From Hydractinia symbiolongicarpus (Eukaryota; Cnidaria; Hydrozoa; Anthoathecata; Hydractiniidae): a stretch of 64,000 nucleotides of DNA. The DNA lies in NCBI RefSeq assembly GCF_029227915.1, contig NC_079884.1, positions 27,282,001 through 27,346,000 of the forward strand, written 5' to 3'. Shown in pieces: positions 31,162-46,230 of the stretch (its first letter is position 1; each line of letters starts with the position of its first letter). The position numbers and the translations under genes are program-made. The notes below the pieces were generated by a model that was given only the letters and a program-made list of their open reading frames with translations, had not been told where the DNA came from and made no database searches.

Positions 31162-34100
31162 GAAACTGATTCTATTTCTTCAGCGCGCGCTAACGACTAG
31201 GATTGGTCCCATTGTAAAAATGACTTACTTATCTACACTTTCAAGTAAAGCGCTACCACAGCGCCCAGTGTAATCGCTGAGTTCCAGCAATCATGTCAAA
31301 TTAAAAAGAATGTTATTTCTTGAAATCCAATTGTCTCATTTATCACATTTAGGAGGTCAAAGTCCAAAATAAGTTTAATGAAGTCCCACAGTCAATCGTT
31401 TCACTGTTACAAGCGATACAACTTAGTAATATCGGAAAATATCACTAAATACATGTTGGTACGACTATGTGACGCAACCGTTGTAACTCAAACGGATTGA
31501 TACCGCTAGAAATTCAATGAAATGTAGTTTTTGAAACTGTTTCTATTTCTTCAGCGCACGCTAACGGCTAGGATTGGCCCCTTTGAAAAAATGGCTTACT
31601 TATCTACACTTTCAAGTAAAGCGCTACCACAGCGCCCAGTGTAATCGCTGAGTTCCAGCAATCATGTCAAATTAAAAGGAATGTTATTTCTTGAAATCCA
31701 ATTGTCTCATTTATCACATTTAGGAGGTCAAAGTCCAAAAGCAGTTCAATGAAGTCCCACAGTCACTCGCTTTACTGTTAAAAGCGATGCAACTTAGTAA
31801 TATCGGAAAAATGTCACTAAATACATGTTGATACGAATGTGTGACGCAACTGTTGCCTCTCAAACGGATTGATACTGCTAGAAAGTCAATGAAATGTAGT
31901 TTTTGAAACTGTTTCCATTTCTTCAGCGCACTTTAACGGCTAGGATTGGTACCACAGTAAGAAATGGATTACTTATCTACACTTTCCAATAAAGCGCTAC
32001 TACAGCGCCCAGTGTAATCGCTGAGTTCCAGCAATCATGTCGAATTAAGAACAATGTTATTTCTTAGAGTCCAATTGGCTTATTTATCACATTTAGGAGG
32101 TCAAAGTCCAAAATAAGTTTAATTAAGTCCCACAGTCAATCGTTTCACTGTTACAAGCGATACAACTTAGTAATATCGGAAAATATCACTAAATACATGT
32201 TGGTACGACTATGTGACTCAACCGTTGTAACTCAAACGGATTGATACCGCTAGAAATTCAATGAAATGTAGTTTTTGAAACTGTTTCTATTTCTTCAGCG
32301 CGCGCTAACGGCTAGGATTGGTCCCATTGTAAAAATGACTTACTTATCTACACTTTCAAGTAAAGCGCTACCACAGCGCCAAGTGTAATCGCTGAGTTCC
32401 AGCAATCATGTCAAATTAAGAAGAATGTTATTTCTTGAAATCCAATTGTCTCATTTATCACATTTATGAGGTCAAAGTCCAAAAGCAGTTCAATTAAGTC
32501 CCACAGTCACTCGCTTTACTGTTTAAAGCGATGCAACCTAGCAATATCGGAAAAATGTCACTAAAAACATGTTGATACGAATGTGTGACGCAACTGTTGC
32601 AACTCAAACGGATTGATACCGCTAGAAAGTCAATGAAATGTAGTTTTTGCAACTGTTTCTATTTCTTCAGCGCGCGCTAACGGCTAGGATTGGTCCCATT
32701 GTAAAAATGACTTACTTATCTACACTTTCAAGAAAAGTTCTACCACAGCGCCCAGTGTAATCGCTGAGTTCCAGTAATCATGTCAAATTAAGAGGAATGT
32801 TACTTCTTGGAGTCCAATTGGCTCATTTGTCACATCTATAACGTGAAAGTCCAAAATAAGTTCAATTAAGTCCCACAGTCAATCGCTTTACTGTTAAAAG
32901 CGATGCAACCTAGTAATATCGGAAAAATATCACTAAATATTTGTTGATACGAATGTGTGACGCAACTGTTGCAACTCAAACGGATTGATACCGCTAGAAA
33001 TTCAATGAAATGTAGTTTTTGAAACTGATTCTATTTCTTCAGCGCGCGCTAACGACTAGGGTTGGTCCCATTGTAAAAATGACTTACTTATCTACACTTT
33101 CAAGTAAAGCGCTACCACAGCGCCCAGTGTAATCGCTGAGTTCCAGCAATCATGTCAAATTAAAAAGAATGTTATTTCTTGAAATCCAATTGTCTCATTT
33201 ATCACATTTAGGAGGTCAAAGTCCAAAATAAGTTTAATGAAGTCCCACAGTCAATCGTTTCACTGTTACAAGCGATACAACTTAGTAATATCGGAAAATA
33301 TCACTAAATACATGTTGGTACGACTATGTGACGCAACCGTTGTAACTCAAACGGATTGATACCGCTAGAAATTCAATGAAATGTAGTTTTTGAAACTGTT
33401 TCTATTTCTTCAGCGCACGCTAACGGCTAGGATTGGCCCCTTTGAAAAAATGGCTTACTTATCTACACTTTCAAGTAAAGCGCTACCACAGCGCCCAGTG
33501 TAATCGCTGAGTTCCAGCAATCATGTCAAATTAAAAGGAATGTTATTTCTTGAAATCCAATTGTCTCATTTATCACATTTAGGAGGTCAAAGTCCAAAAG
33601 CAGTTCAATGAAGTCCCACAGTCACTCGCTTTACTGTTAAAAGCGATGCAACTTAGTAATATCGGAAAAATGTCACTAAATACATGTTGATACGAATGTG
33701 TGACGCAACTGTTGCAACTCAAACGGATTGATACTGCTAGAAAGTCAATGAAATGTAGTTTTTGAAACTGTTTCCATTTCTTCAGCGCACTTTAACGGCT
33801 AGGATTGGTACCACAGTAAGAAATGGATTACTTATCTACACTTTCCAATAAAGCGCTACTACAGCGCCCAGTGTAATCGCTGAGTTCCAGCAATCGTGTC
33901 GAATTAAGAACAATGTTATTTCTTGGAGTCCAATTGGCTTATTTATCACATTTAGGAGGTCAAAGTCCAAAATAAGTTTAATTAAGTCCCACAGTCAATC
34001 GTTTCACTGTTAAAAGCGATACAACTTATTAATATCGGAAAATATCACTAAATACATGTTGGTACGACTATGTGACGCAACCGTTGTAACTCAAACGGAT

Positions 34101-34879
34101 TGATACCGCTAGAAATTCAATGAAATGTAGTTTTTGAAACTGTTTCTATTTCTTCAGCGCGCGCTAACGGCTAGGATTGGTCCCATTGTAAAAATGACTT
34201 ACTTATCTACACTTTCAAGTAAAGCGCTACCACAGCGCCAAGTGTAACCGCTGAGTTCCAGCAATCATGTCAAATTAAGAAGAATGTTATTTCTTGAAAT
34301 CCAATTGTCTCATTTATCACATTTATGAGGTCAAAGTCCAAAAGCAGTTCAATTAAGTCCCACAGTCACTCGCTTTACTGTTTAAAGCGATGCAACCTAG
34401 CAATATCGGAAAAATGTCACTAAAAACATGTTGATACGAATGTGTGACGCAACTGTTGCAACTCAAACGGATTGATACCGCTAGAAAGTCAATGAAATGT
34501 AGTTTTTGAAACTGTTTCTATTTCTTCAGCGCGCGCTAACGGCTAGGATTGGTCCCATTGTAAAAATGACTTACTTATCTACACTTTCAAGAAAAGTTCT
34601 ACCACAGCGCCCAGTGTAATCGCTGAGTTCCAGTAATCATGTCAAATTAAGAGGAATGTTACTTCTTGGAGTCCAATTGGCTCATTTGTCACATCTATAA
34701 CGTGAAAGTCCAAAATAAGTTCAATTAAGTCCCACAGTCAATCGCTTTACTGTTAAAAGCGATGCAACCTAGTAATATCGGAAAAATATCACTAAATATT
34801 TGTTGATACGAATGTGTGACGCAACTGTTGCAACACAAACGGATTGATACCGCTAGAAATTCAATGAAATGTAGTTTTT
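31162..34879. repeat. 1859-bp pentameric higher-order repeat, two near-identical copies
   Basis: Copies run 31162-33020 and 33021-34879, and a third starts at 34880 but departs near 35060. Shared diagnostics are TAACGACTAGG in monomer 1, GGCCCCTTTGAAAAAATGG in monomer 2 and GCGCACTTTAACGGC in monomer 3. Monomer 5 carries AAGAAAAGTTCTACC. A few differences separate them, for example GTTGCCTCTCAAACGG against GTTGCAACTCAAACGG. Reshuffled relatives of the unit continue to about 39.3 kb. Confidence 0.9.
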
Positions 34880-37800
34880 GAAACTGATTCTATTTCTTCA
34901 GCGCGCGCTAACGACTAGGATTGGTCCCATTGTAAAAATGACTTACTTATCTACACTTTCAAGTAAAGCGCTACCACAGCGCCCAGTGTAATCGCTGAGT
35001 TCCAGCAATCATGTCAAATTAAAAAGAATGTTATTTCTTGAAATCCAATTGTCTCATTTATCACATTTATGAGGTCAAAGTCGAAAAGCAGTTCAATTAA
35101 GTCCCACAGTCAATCGCTTTACTGTTAAATGCGATGCAACCTAGTAACATCGGAAAAATATCACTAAATACATGTTGATACGAATGTGTGACGCAACTGT
35201 TGCAACTCAAACGGATTGATACCGCTAGAAAGTCAATGAAATGTAGTTTTTGAAACTGATTCTATTTCTTCAGCGCGCGCTAAGTGCTAGGATTGGTCCC
35301 ATTGTAAAAATGACTTACTTATCTACACTTTCAAGTAAAACTCTACCACAGCGCCCAGTGTAATCACTGAGTTCCAGTAATCATGTCAAATTAAGAGAAA
35401 TGTTACTTCTTGGAGTCCAATTGGCTCATTTGTCACATCTATAACGTGAAAGTCCAAAATCAGTTCAATTAGGTCCCACAGTTAATCGTTTCACCGTTAA
35501 AAGCGATACAACTTAGTAATATCGGAAAATATCACTAAATACATGTTGGTACGAATATGTGACGCAACCGTTGTAACTCAAACGGATTGATACCGCCAGA
35601 AAGTCAATGAAATGTAGATTTTGAAACTGTTTCCATTTCTTCAGCGCGCTTTACCGGCTAGGATTGGTACCACAGTAAGAAATGGATTACTTATCTACAC
35701 TTTCCAATAAAGCGCTACAACAGCGCCCAGTGTAATCGCTGAGTTCCAGCAATCATGTCGAATTAAGAACAATGTTATTTCTTGGAGTCCAATTGGCTTA
35801 TTTATCACATGTAGGAGGTCAAAGTCCAAAATAAGTTTAATTAAGTCCCACAGTCAATCGTTTCACTGTTACAAGCGATACAACTTAGTAATATCGGAAA
35901 AATATCACTAAATACTTGTTGATACGAATGTGTGACGCAACTGTTGGAAGTCAAACGGATTGATATCGCTAGAAAGTCAATGAAATGTAGTTTTTGAAAC
36001 TGATTCTATTTCTTCAGCGCGCGCTAACGACTAGGATTGGTCCCATTGTAAAAATGACTTACTTATCTACACTTTCAAGTAAAGCGCTACCACAGCGCCC
36101 AGTGTAATCACTGAGTTCCAGCAATCATGTCAAATTAAAAAGAATGTTATTTCTTGAAATCCAATTGTCTCATTTATCACATTTATGAGGTCAAAGTCGA
36201 AAAGCAGTTCAATTAAGTCCCACAGTCAATCGCTTTACTGTTAAATGCGATGCAACCTAGTAACATCGGAAAAATGTCACTAAATACATGTTGATACGAA
36301 TGTGTGACGCAACTGTTGGAAGTCAAACGGATTGATATCGCTAGAAAGTCAATGAAATGTAGTTTTTGAATCTGTTTCTATTTCTTCAGCGCGCGCTAAC
36401 GGCTAGGATTGGTCCCATTGTAAAAATGACTTACTTATCTACACTTTCAAGTAAAGCTCTACCACAGCGCCCAGTGTAATCGCTGAGTTCCAGTAATCAT
36501 GTCAAATTAAGAGGAATGTTACTTCTTGGAGTCCAATTGGCTCATTTGTCACATCTATAACGTGAAAGTCCAAAATCAGTTCAATTAGGTCCCACAGTTA
36601 TTCGTCTCACCGTTAAAAGCGATAGAACTTAGTAATATCGGAAAATATCACTAAATACATGTTGGTACGAATATGTGACGCAACCGTTGTAACTCAAACG
36701 GATTGATACCGCTAGAAAGTCAATGAAATGTAGTTTTCGAAACTGTTTCCATTTCTTCAGCGCACTTTAACGGCTAGGATTGGTACCACAGTAAGAAATG
36801 GATTCCTTATCTACACTTTCCAATAAAGCGCTACAACAGCGCCCAGTGTAATCGCTGAGTTCCAGCAATCATGTCGAATTAAGAACAATGTTATTTCTTG
36901 GAGTCCAATTGGCTTATTTATCACATTTAGGAGGTCAAAGTTCAAAATAAGTTTAATTAAGTCCCACAGTCAATCGTTTCACTGTTACAAGCGATACAAC
37001 TTAGTAATATCGGAAAATATCACTAAATACATGTTGGTACGACTATGTGACGCAACCGTTGTAACTCAAACGGATTGATACCGCTAGAAATTCAATGAAA
37101 TGTAGTTTTTGAAACTGTTTCTATTTCTTCAGCGCACGCTAACAGCTAGGATTGGTCCCATTGTAAAAATGGCTTACTTATCTACACTTTCAAGTAAAGC
37201 GCTACCACAGCGCCCAGTGTAATCGCTGAGTTCCAGCAATCATGTCAAATTAAAAGGAATGTTATTTCTTGAAATCCAATTGTCTCATTTATCACATTTA
37301 GGAGGTCAAAGTCCAAAAGCAGTTCAATTAAGTCCCACAGTCACTCGCTTTACTGTTAAAAGCGATGCAACCTAGTAATATCGGAAAAATGTCACTAAAT
37401 ACATGTTGATACGAATGTGTGACGCAACTGTTGCAACTCAAACGGATTGATACCGCTAGAAAGTCAATGAAATGTAGTTTTTGAAACTGTTTCCATTTCT
37501 TCAGTGCACTTTAACGGCTAGGATTGGTACCACAGTAAGAAATGGATTACTTATCTACACTTTCCAATAAAGCGCTACTACAGCGCCCAGTGTAATCGCT
37601 GAGTTCCAGCAATCATGTCGAATTAAGAACAATGTTATTTCTTGGAGTCCAATTGGCTTATTTATCACATTTAGGAGGTCAAAGTCCAAAATAAGTTTAA
37701 TTAAGTCCCACAGTCAATCGTTTCACTGTTACAAGCGATACAACTTATTAATATCGGAAAATATCACTAAATACATGTTGGTACGACTATGTGACGCAAC

Positions 37801-39735
37801 CGTTGTAACTCAAACGGATTGATAGCGCTAGAAATTCAATGAAATGTAGTTTTTGAAACTGTTTCTATTTCTTCAGCGCACGCTAACGGCTAGGATTGGT
37901 CCCATTGTAAAAATGGCTTACTTATCTACACTTTCAAGTAAAGCGCTACCACAGCGCCCAGTGTAATCGCTGAGTTCCAGCAATCATGTCAAATTAAAAA
38001 GAATGTTATTTCTTGAAATCCAATTGTCTCATTTATCACATTTAGGAGGTCAAAGTCCAAAAGCAGTTCAATTAAGTCCCACAGTCACTCGCTTTACTGT
38101 TAAAAGCGATGCAACCTACTAATATCGGAAAAATGTCACTAAATACATGTTGATACGAATGTGTGACGCAACTGTTGCAACTCAAACGGATTGATACCGC
38201 TAGAAAGTCAATGAAATGTAGTTTTTGAAACTGTTTCTATTTCTTCAGGTCGCGCTAACGGCTAGGATTGGTCCCATTGTAAAAATGACTTACTTATCTA
38301 CACTTTTAAGTAAAGCTCTACCACAGCGCCCAGTGTAATCGCTGAGTTCCAGTAATCATGTCAAGTTAAGAGGAATGTTACTTCTTGGAGTCCAATTGGC
38401 TCATTTGTCACATCTATAACGTGAAGGTCCAAAATAAGTTCAATTAAGTCCCACAGTCAATCGCTTTACTGTTAAAAGCGATGCAACCTAGTAATATCGG
38501 AAAAATATCACTAAATACATGTTGATACGAATGTGTGACGCAACTGATGCAACTCAAACGGATTGATACCGCTAGAAAGTCAATGAAATGTAGTTTTTAA
38601 AACTGATTCTATTTCTTCAGCGCGCGCTAACGACGAGGATTGGTCCCATTGTAACAATGACTTACTTATCTACACTTTCAAGTAAAGCGCTACCACAGCG
38701 CCCAGTGTAATCGCTGAGTTCCAGCAATCATGTCAAATTAAAAAGAATGTTATTTCTTGAAATCCAATTGTCTCATTTATCACATTTATGAGGTCAAAGT
38801 CGAAAAGCAGTTCAATTAATTCCCAGAGTTAATCGCTTTACTGTTGAAAGCGATGCAACCTAGTAATATCGGAAAAATATCATTAAATACATGTTGATAC
38901 GAATGTGTGACGCAACTGTTGCAACTCGAACGGATTGATACCGCTAGAAAGTCAATGAAATGAAGTTTTTAAAACTGATTCTATTTCTTCAGCGCGCGCT
39001 AACGGCTAAGATTGGTCCCATTGTAAAAAAAACTTACTTATCTACACTTTCAAGTAAAGCGCTACCACAGCGCCCAGTGTAATCGCTGAGTTCCAGCAAT
39101 CATGTCAAATTAAAAAGAATGTTATTTCTTGAAATCCAATTGTCTCATTTATCACATTTATGAGGTCAAAGTTCAAAAGCAATGCAATTAAGTCCCAGAG
39201 TTAATCGCTTTACTGTTAAAAGCGATGCAACCTAGTAATATCGGAAAATATCACTAAATACATGTTTGTGCGAATATGTGACGCAACCGTTGTAACTCAA
39301 CCGGATTGATACCGCTAGAAAGTCAATGAAATGTAGTTTTTGAAACTGTTTCTATTTCTTCAGCGCGCGCTAACGGCTAGGATTGGTCCCATCGTAAAAT
39401 TGACTTACTTATCTACACTTTCAAGTAAAGCGCCATCACAGCGCCCAGTGTAATCGCTGAGTTCCAGCAATCATGTCAAATTAAGAAGAATGTTAGTTTT
39501 CGGAGTCCAATTGGCTCATTTATCACATTTAGGAGGTCAAAGTCCAAAATAAGTTTAATTAAGTCCCACAGTCAATCGTTTCACTGTTACAAGCGATACA
39601 ACTTAGTAATATCGGAAAATATCACTAAATACATGTTGGTACGACTATGTGACGCAACCGTTACTCAAACGTATTGATACCGCTAGAAAGTCAATGAAAT
39701 GTAGTTTTTTAAACTTTTTCTATTTCTTCAGCGCG

Positions 39736-42700
39736 CGCTAGCGGCTAGGATTGGTCCCATTGTAAAAATGACTTACTTATCTACACTTTCAAGTAAAGCG
39801 CTACCACAACACCCAGTGTAATCGCTGAGTTCCAGCAATCATGTCAAATTAAAAAGAATGCTTCTTCTTGGAGTCCAATTGTCTCATTAATCACACTTAG
39901 GAGGTCAAAGTCTATAGTCTGTTCAATTAAGTCCCACAGTCAATCGTTTCACTGTTAAAAGCGATACAAGTTAGCAATATCGGAAAAATATCACTAAATA
40001 CATGTTGATACGAATGTGTGACGCAACTGATGTAACTCAAACGGATTGATACCGCTAGAAAGTCAATGAAATGTAGTTTTTGAAACTGTTTCCATTTCTT
40101 CAGCGCGCGTTAACGGCTAGAATTAGTACCACAGTAAAAAATGGATTACTTATCTACACTTTCAAATAAAGCTCTACCACAGCACCCAGTGTAATCACTG
40201 AGTTCCAGCAATCATGTCAAATTAAGAAGAATGTTAGTTTTCGGAGTCCAATTCGCTCATTTATCACATTTAAGATGTCAAAGTCCAAAATAAGTCCAAT
40301 TAGGTCCCACAGTTAATCGTTTCACCGTTAAAAGCGATACAACTTAGTAATATCGGAAAATATCACTAAATACATGTTTGTACTAATATGTGACGCAATC
40401 GTTGTAACTCAAACGGATTGATACCGCTAGAAAGTCAATGAAATGTAGTTTTTGAAACTGTTTCCATTTCTTCAGCGCGCGTTAACGGCTAGAATTGGTA
40501 CCACAGTAAAAAATGGATTACTTATCTACACTTTCAAATAAAGCGCTACCACAGCGCCCAGTGTAATCGCTGAGTTCCAGCAATCATGCTGAATTAAGAA
40601 CAATGTTAATTCTTGGAGTCCAATTGGCTCATTTATCACATTTAGGAGGTCAAAGTCCAAAATAAGTTTAAATAAGTCCCGCAGTCAATCGTTTCACTGT
40701 TACAAGCGATACAACTTAGTAATATCGGAAAATATCACTAAATACATGTTGGTACGACTATGTGACGCAACCGTTACTCAAACGGATTGATACCGCTAGA
40801 AAGTCAATGAAATGTAGTTTTTTAAACTTTTTCTATTTCTTCAGCGCGCGCTAGCGGCTAGGATTGGTCCCATTATAAAAATGACTTACTTATCTACACT
40901 TTCAAAGAAAGCGCTACCACAGCACCCAGTGTAATCGCTGAGGTCCAGCAATCATGTCAAATTAAGAAGAATGCTTTTTCTTGGAGTCCAATTGTCTTAT
41001 TAATCACACTTAGGAGGTCAAAGTCTATAATCTGTTCAATTAAGTCCCACAGTCAATCGTTTCACTGTTAAAAGCGATACAACTTAGCAATGTCGGACAA
41101 ATATCACTAAATACATGTTGATGCGAATGTGTGACGTAACTGTTGTAACTCAAACGGATTGATACCGCCAGAAAGTCAATGAAATGTAGTTTTTGAAACT
41201 GTTTCCATTTCTTCAGCGCGCGTTAACGGCTAGGATTGGTACCACAGTAAAAAATGGATTACTTATCTACACTTTCAAATAAAGCGCTACAACAGCGCCC
41301 AGTGTAATCACTGAGTTCCAGCAATCATGTCGAATTAAGAACAATGTTATTTCTTGGAGTCCAATTGGCTCATTTATCACATTTAGGAGGTCAAAGTCCA
41401 AAATAAGTTTAATTAAGTCCCACAGTCAATTGTTTCACTGTTACAAGCAATACAACTTAGTAATATCGGAAAATATCACTAAATACATGTTGGTACGACT
41501 ATGTGACGCAACCGTTGTAACTCAAACAGATGGATACCGCTAGAAAGTCAATGAAATGTAGTTTTTGAAACTGTTTCTATTTCTTCAGCGCGCGCTAACG
41601 GCTAGGATTGTTCCCATCGTAAAATTGACTTACTTATCTACACTTTCAAGTAAAGCGCCATCACAGCGCCCAGTGTAATCGCTGAGTTCCAGCAATCATG
41701 TCAAATTAAGAAGAATGTTAGTTTTCGGAGTCCAATTGGCTCATTTATTACATTTAGGACGTCAAAGTCCAAAATAAGTTTAATTAAGTCCCACAGTCAA
41801 TCGTTTCACTGTTACAAGCGATACAACTTAGTAATATCGGAAAATATCACTAAATACATGTTGGTACGACTATGTGACGCAACCGTTACTCAAACGTATT
41901 GATACCGCTAGAAAGTCAATGAAATGTAGTTTTTTAAACTTTTTCTATTTCTTCAGCGCGCGCTAGCGGCTAGGATTGGTCCCATTGTAAAAATGACTTA
42001 CTTATCTACACTTTCAAGTAAAGCGCTACCACAGCACCCAGTGTAATCGCTGAGTTCTAGCAATCATGTCAAATTAAGAAGAATGCTTCTTCTTGGAGTC
42101 CAATTGTCTCATTAATCACACTTAGGAGGTCAAAGTCTATAGTCTGTTCAATTAAATCCCACAGTCAATCGTTTCACTGTTAAAAGCGATACAAGTTAGC
42201 AATATCGGAAAAATATCACTAAATACATGTTGATACGAATGTGTGACGCAACTGATGTAACTCAAACGGATTGATACCGCTAGAAAGTCAATGAAATGTA
42301 GTTTTTGAAACTGTTTCCATTTCTTCAGCGCGCGTTAACGGCTAGGATTGGTACCACAGAAAGAAATGGATTACTTATCTACACTTTCAAATAAAGTGCT
42401 ACAACAGCGCCCAGTGTAATCGCTGAGTTCCAGCAATCATGCTGAATTAACAACAATGTTATTTCTTGGAGTCCAATTGGCTCAATTATCACATTTAGGA
42501 GGTCAAAGTCCAAAATAAGTTTAAATAAGTCCCGCAGTCAATCGTTTCACTGTTACAAGCGATACAACTTAGTAATATCGGAAAATATCACTAAATACAT
42601 GTTGGTACGACTATGTGACGCAACCGTTACTCAAACGGATTGATACCGCTGGAAAGTCAATGAAATGTAGTTTTTTAAACTTTTTCTATTTCTTCAGCGC

Positions 42701-45700
42701 GCGCTAGCGGCTAGGATAGGTCCCATTATAAAAATGACTTACTTATCTACACTTTCAAGTAAAGCGCTACCACAGCACCCAGTGTAATGGCTGAGTTCCA
42801 GCAATCATGTCAAATTAAGAAGAATGTTATTTCTTGAAATCCAATTGTCTCATTTATCACATTTATGAGGTCAAAGTCCAAAAGCAGTTCAATTATGTCC
42901 CACAGTCAATCGCTTTACTGTTAAAAGCGATGCAACCTAGTAATATCGGAAAAATATCACTAAATACATGTTGATACGAATGTGTGACGCAAGTGTTGCA
43001 ACTCAAACGGATTGATACCGCTAGAAAGTCAATGAAATGTAGTTTTTGAAACTGTTTCTATTTTATCAGCTCGCGCTAACGGCTAGGATTGGTCCCATTG
43101 TAAAAATGACTTACTTATCTACACTTTCAAGTAAAGCTCTACCACAGCGCCCAGTATAATCGCTGAGTTCCAGTAATCATGTCAAATTAAGAGGAATGTT
43201 ACTTCTTGGAGTCCAATTGGCTCATTTGTCACATCTATAACGTGAAAGTCCAAAATAAGTTCAATTAGGTCCCACAGTTAATCGTTTCACTGTTAAAAGC
43301 GATACAACTTAGTAATATCGGAAAAATATCACTAAATACATGTTGGTACGAATATGTGACGCAACCGTTGTAACTCAACCGGACTGATTCTGTCAGAAAG
43401 TCAAGGAAATGTAGTTTTGAAACTGTCTCTATTTCTTCAGCGCGCGCTAACGGCTACGATTGGTCCCACAGTACAAAATGAATTATTTATTTTATTTTTT
43501 TAATAAAGCGCTACCACAGGGCCCAGTGTAATCGCAGAGTTCCAGCAATAAGCTCAAATTAAGAAGCACAGGTACCACAGTAAAAATTGGATTACTTATC
43601 TACACTTTCAAATAAAGCGCTACAACAGCGCCCAGTGTAATCGCTGAGTTCCAGCAATCATGTCAAATTAAGAAGAATGTTAGTTTTCGGCGTCCAATTG
43701 GCTCATTTATGACATTTAGGAGGTCAAAGTCCAAAATAAGTTTAATTAAGTCCCACAGTCAATTGTTTCACTGTTACAAGCAATACAACTTAGTAATATC
43801 GGAAAATATCACTAAATACATGTTGGTACGACTATGTGACGCAACCGTTGTAACTCAAACGGATTGATACCGCTAGAAAGTCAATGAAATGTAGTTTTTG
43901 AAACTGTTTCTATTTCTTCAGCGCGCGCTAACGGCTAGGATTGTTCCCATCGTAAAATTGACTTACTTATCTACACTTTCAAGTAAAGCACCATCACAGC
44001 GCCCAGTGTAATCGCTGAGTTCCAGCAATCATGTCAAATTAAGAAGAATGTTAGTTTTCGGAGTCCAATTGGCTCATTTATTACATTTAGGAGGTCAAAG
44101 TCCAACATAAGTTTAATTAAGTCCCACAGTCAATCGTTTCACTGTTACAAGCGAAACAACTTAGTAATATCGGAAAATATCACTAAATACATGTTGGTAC
44201 GACTATGTGACGCAACCGTTACTCAAACGTATTGATACCGCTAGAAAGTCAATGAAATGTAGTTTTTTAAACTTTTTCTATTTCTTCAGCGCGCGCTAGC
44301 GGCTAGGATTGGTCCCATTGTAAAAATGACTTACTTATCTACACTTTCAAGTAAAGCGCTACCACAGCACCCAGTGTAATCGCTGAGTTCTAGCAATCAT
44401 GTCAAATTAAGAAGAATGCTTCTTCTTGGAGTCCAATTGTCTCATTAATCACACTTAGGAGGTCAAATTCTATAGTCTGTTCAATTAAGTCCCACAGTCA
44501 ATCGTTTCACTGTTAAAAGCGATACAAGTTAGCAATATCGGAAAAATATCACTAAATACATGTTGATACGAATGTGTGACGCAACTGATGTAACTCAAAC
44601 GGATTTATACCGCTAGAAAGTCAATGAAATGTAGTTTTTAAAACTGTTTCCATTTCTTCAGCGCGCGTTAACGGCTAGGATTAATACCACAGAAAGAAAT
44701 GGATTACTTATCTACACTTTCAAATAAAGCGCTACAACAGCGCCCAGTGTAATCGATGAGTTCCATCAATCATGCTGAATTAACAACAATGTTATTTCTT
44801 GGAGTCCAATTGGCTCAATTATCACATTTAGGAGGTCAAAGTCCAAAATAAGTTTAAATAAGTCCCGCAGTCAATCGTTTCACTGTTACAAGCGATACAA
44901 CTTAGTAATATCGGAAAATATCACTAAATACATGTTGGTACGACTATGTGACGCAACCGTTACTCAAACGGATTGATACCGCTAGAAAGTCAATGAAATG
45001 TAGTTTTTTAAACTTTTTCTATTTCTTCAGCGCGCGCTAGCGGCTAGGATTGGTCCCATTATAAAAATGACTTACTTATCTACACTTTCAAGTAAAGCGC
45101 TACCACAGCACCCAGTGTAATGGCTGAGTTCCAGCAATCATGTCAAATTAAGAAGAATGTTATTTCTTGAAATCCAATTGTCTCATTTATCACATTTATG
45201 AGGTCAAAGTCCAAAAGCAGTTCAATTATGTCCCACAGTCAATCGCTTTACTGTTAAAAGCGATGCAACCTAGTAATATCGGAAAAATATCACTAAATAC
45301 ATGTTGATACGAATGTGTGACGCAAGTGTTGCAACTCAAACGGATTGATACCGCTAGAAAGTCAATGAAATGTAGTTTTTGAAACTGTTTCTATTTTATC
45401 AGCTCGCGCTAACGGCTAGGATTGGTCCCATTGTAAAAATGACTTACTTATCTACACTTTCAAGTAAAGCTCTACCACAGCGCCCAGTGTAATCGCTGAG
45501 TTCCAGTAATCATGTCAAATTAAGAGGAATGTTACTTCTTGGAGTCCAATTGGCTCATTTGTCACATCTATAACGTGAAAGTCCAAAATAAGTTCAATTA
45601 GGTCCCACAGTTAATCGTTTCACTGTTACAAGCGATACAACTTAGTAATATCGGAAAAATATCACTAAATGTATGTTGGTACGAATATGTGACGCAACCG

Positions 45701-46230
45701 TTGTAACTCAACCGGACTGATTCTGTCAGAAAGTCAAGGAAATGTAGTTTTGAAACTGTCTCTATTTCTTCAGCGCGCTAACGGCTACGATTGGTCCCAC
45801 AGTACAAAATGAATTATTTATTTTATTTTTTTAATAAAGCGCTACCACAGGGCCCAGTGTAATCGCAGAGTTCCAGCAATAAGCTCAAATTAAGAAGCAC
45901 AGGTACCACAGTAAAAATTGGATTACTTATCTACACTTTCAAATAGAGCGCTACAACAGCGCCCAGTGTAATCGCTGAGTTCCAGCAATCATGTCAAATT
46001 AAGAAGAATGTTAGTTTTCGGCGTCCAATTGGCTCATTTATGACATTTAGGAGGTCAAAGTCCAAAATAAGTTTAATTAAGTCCCACAGTCAATCGTTTC
46101 ACTGTTACAAGCGATACAACTTAGTAATATCGGAAAATATCACTAAATACATGTTGGTACGACTATGTGACGCAACCGTTATTCAAACGTATTGATACCG
46201 CTAGAAAGTCAATGAAATGTAGTTTTTTAA
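39736..46230. repeat. 2.2-2.3 kb higher-order repeat, about three copies
   Basis: Anchors CGCTAGCGGC at 39736, 41961 and 44294 give steps of 2225 and 2333 bp. Shared features are GAATGCTTCTTCTTGG, a CCGTTACTCAAACG deletion and GCTGAATTAA(C/G)AACAATG. The later two copies also share an illegitimate junction reading AAGAAGCACAGGTACC (43566 and 45896). Confidence 0.82.
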
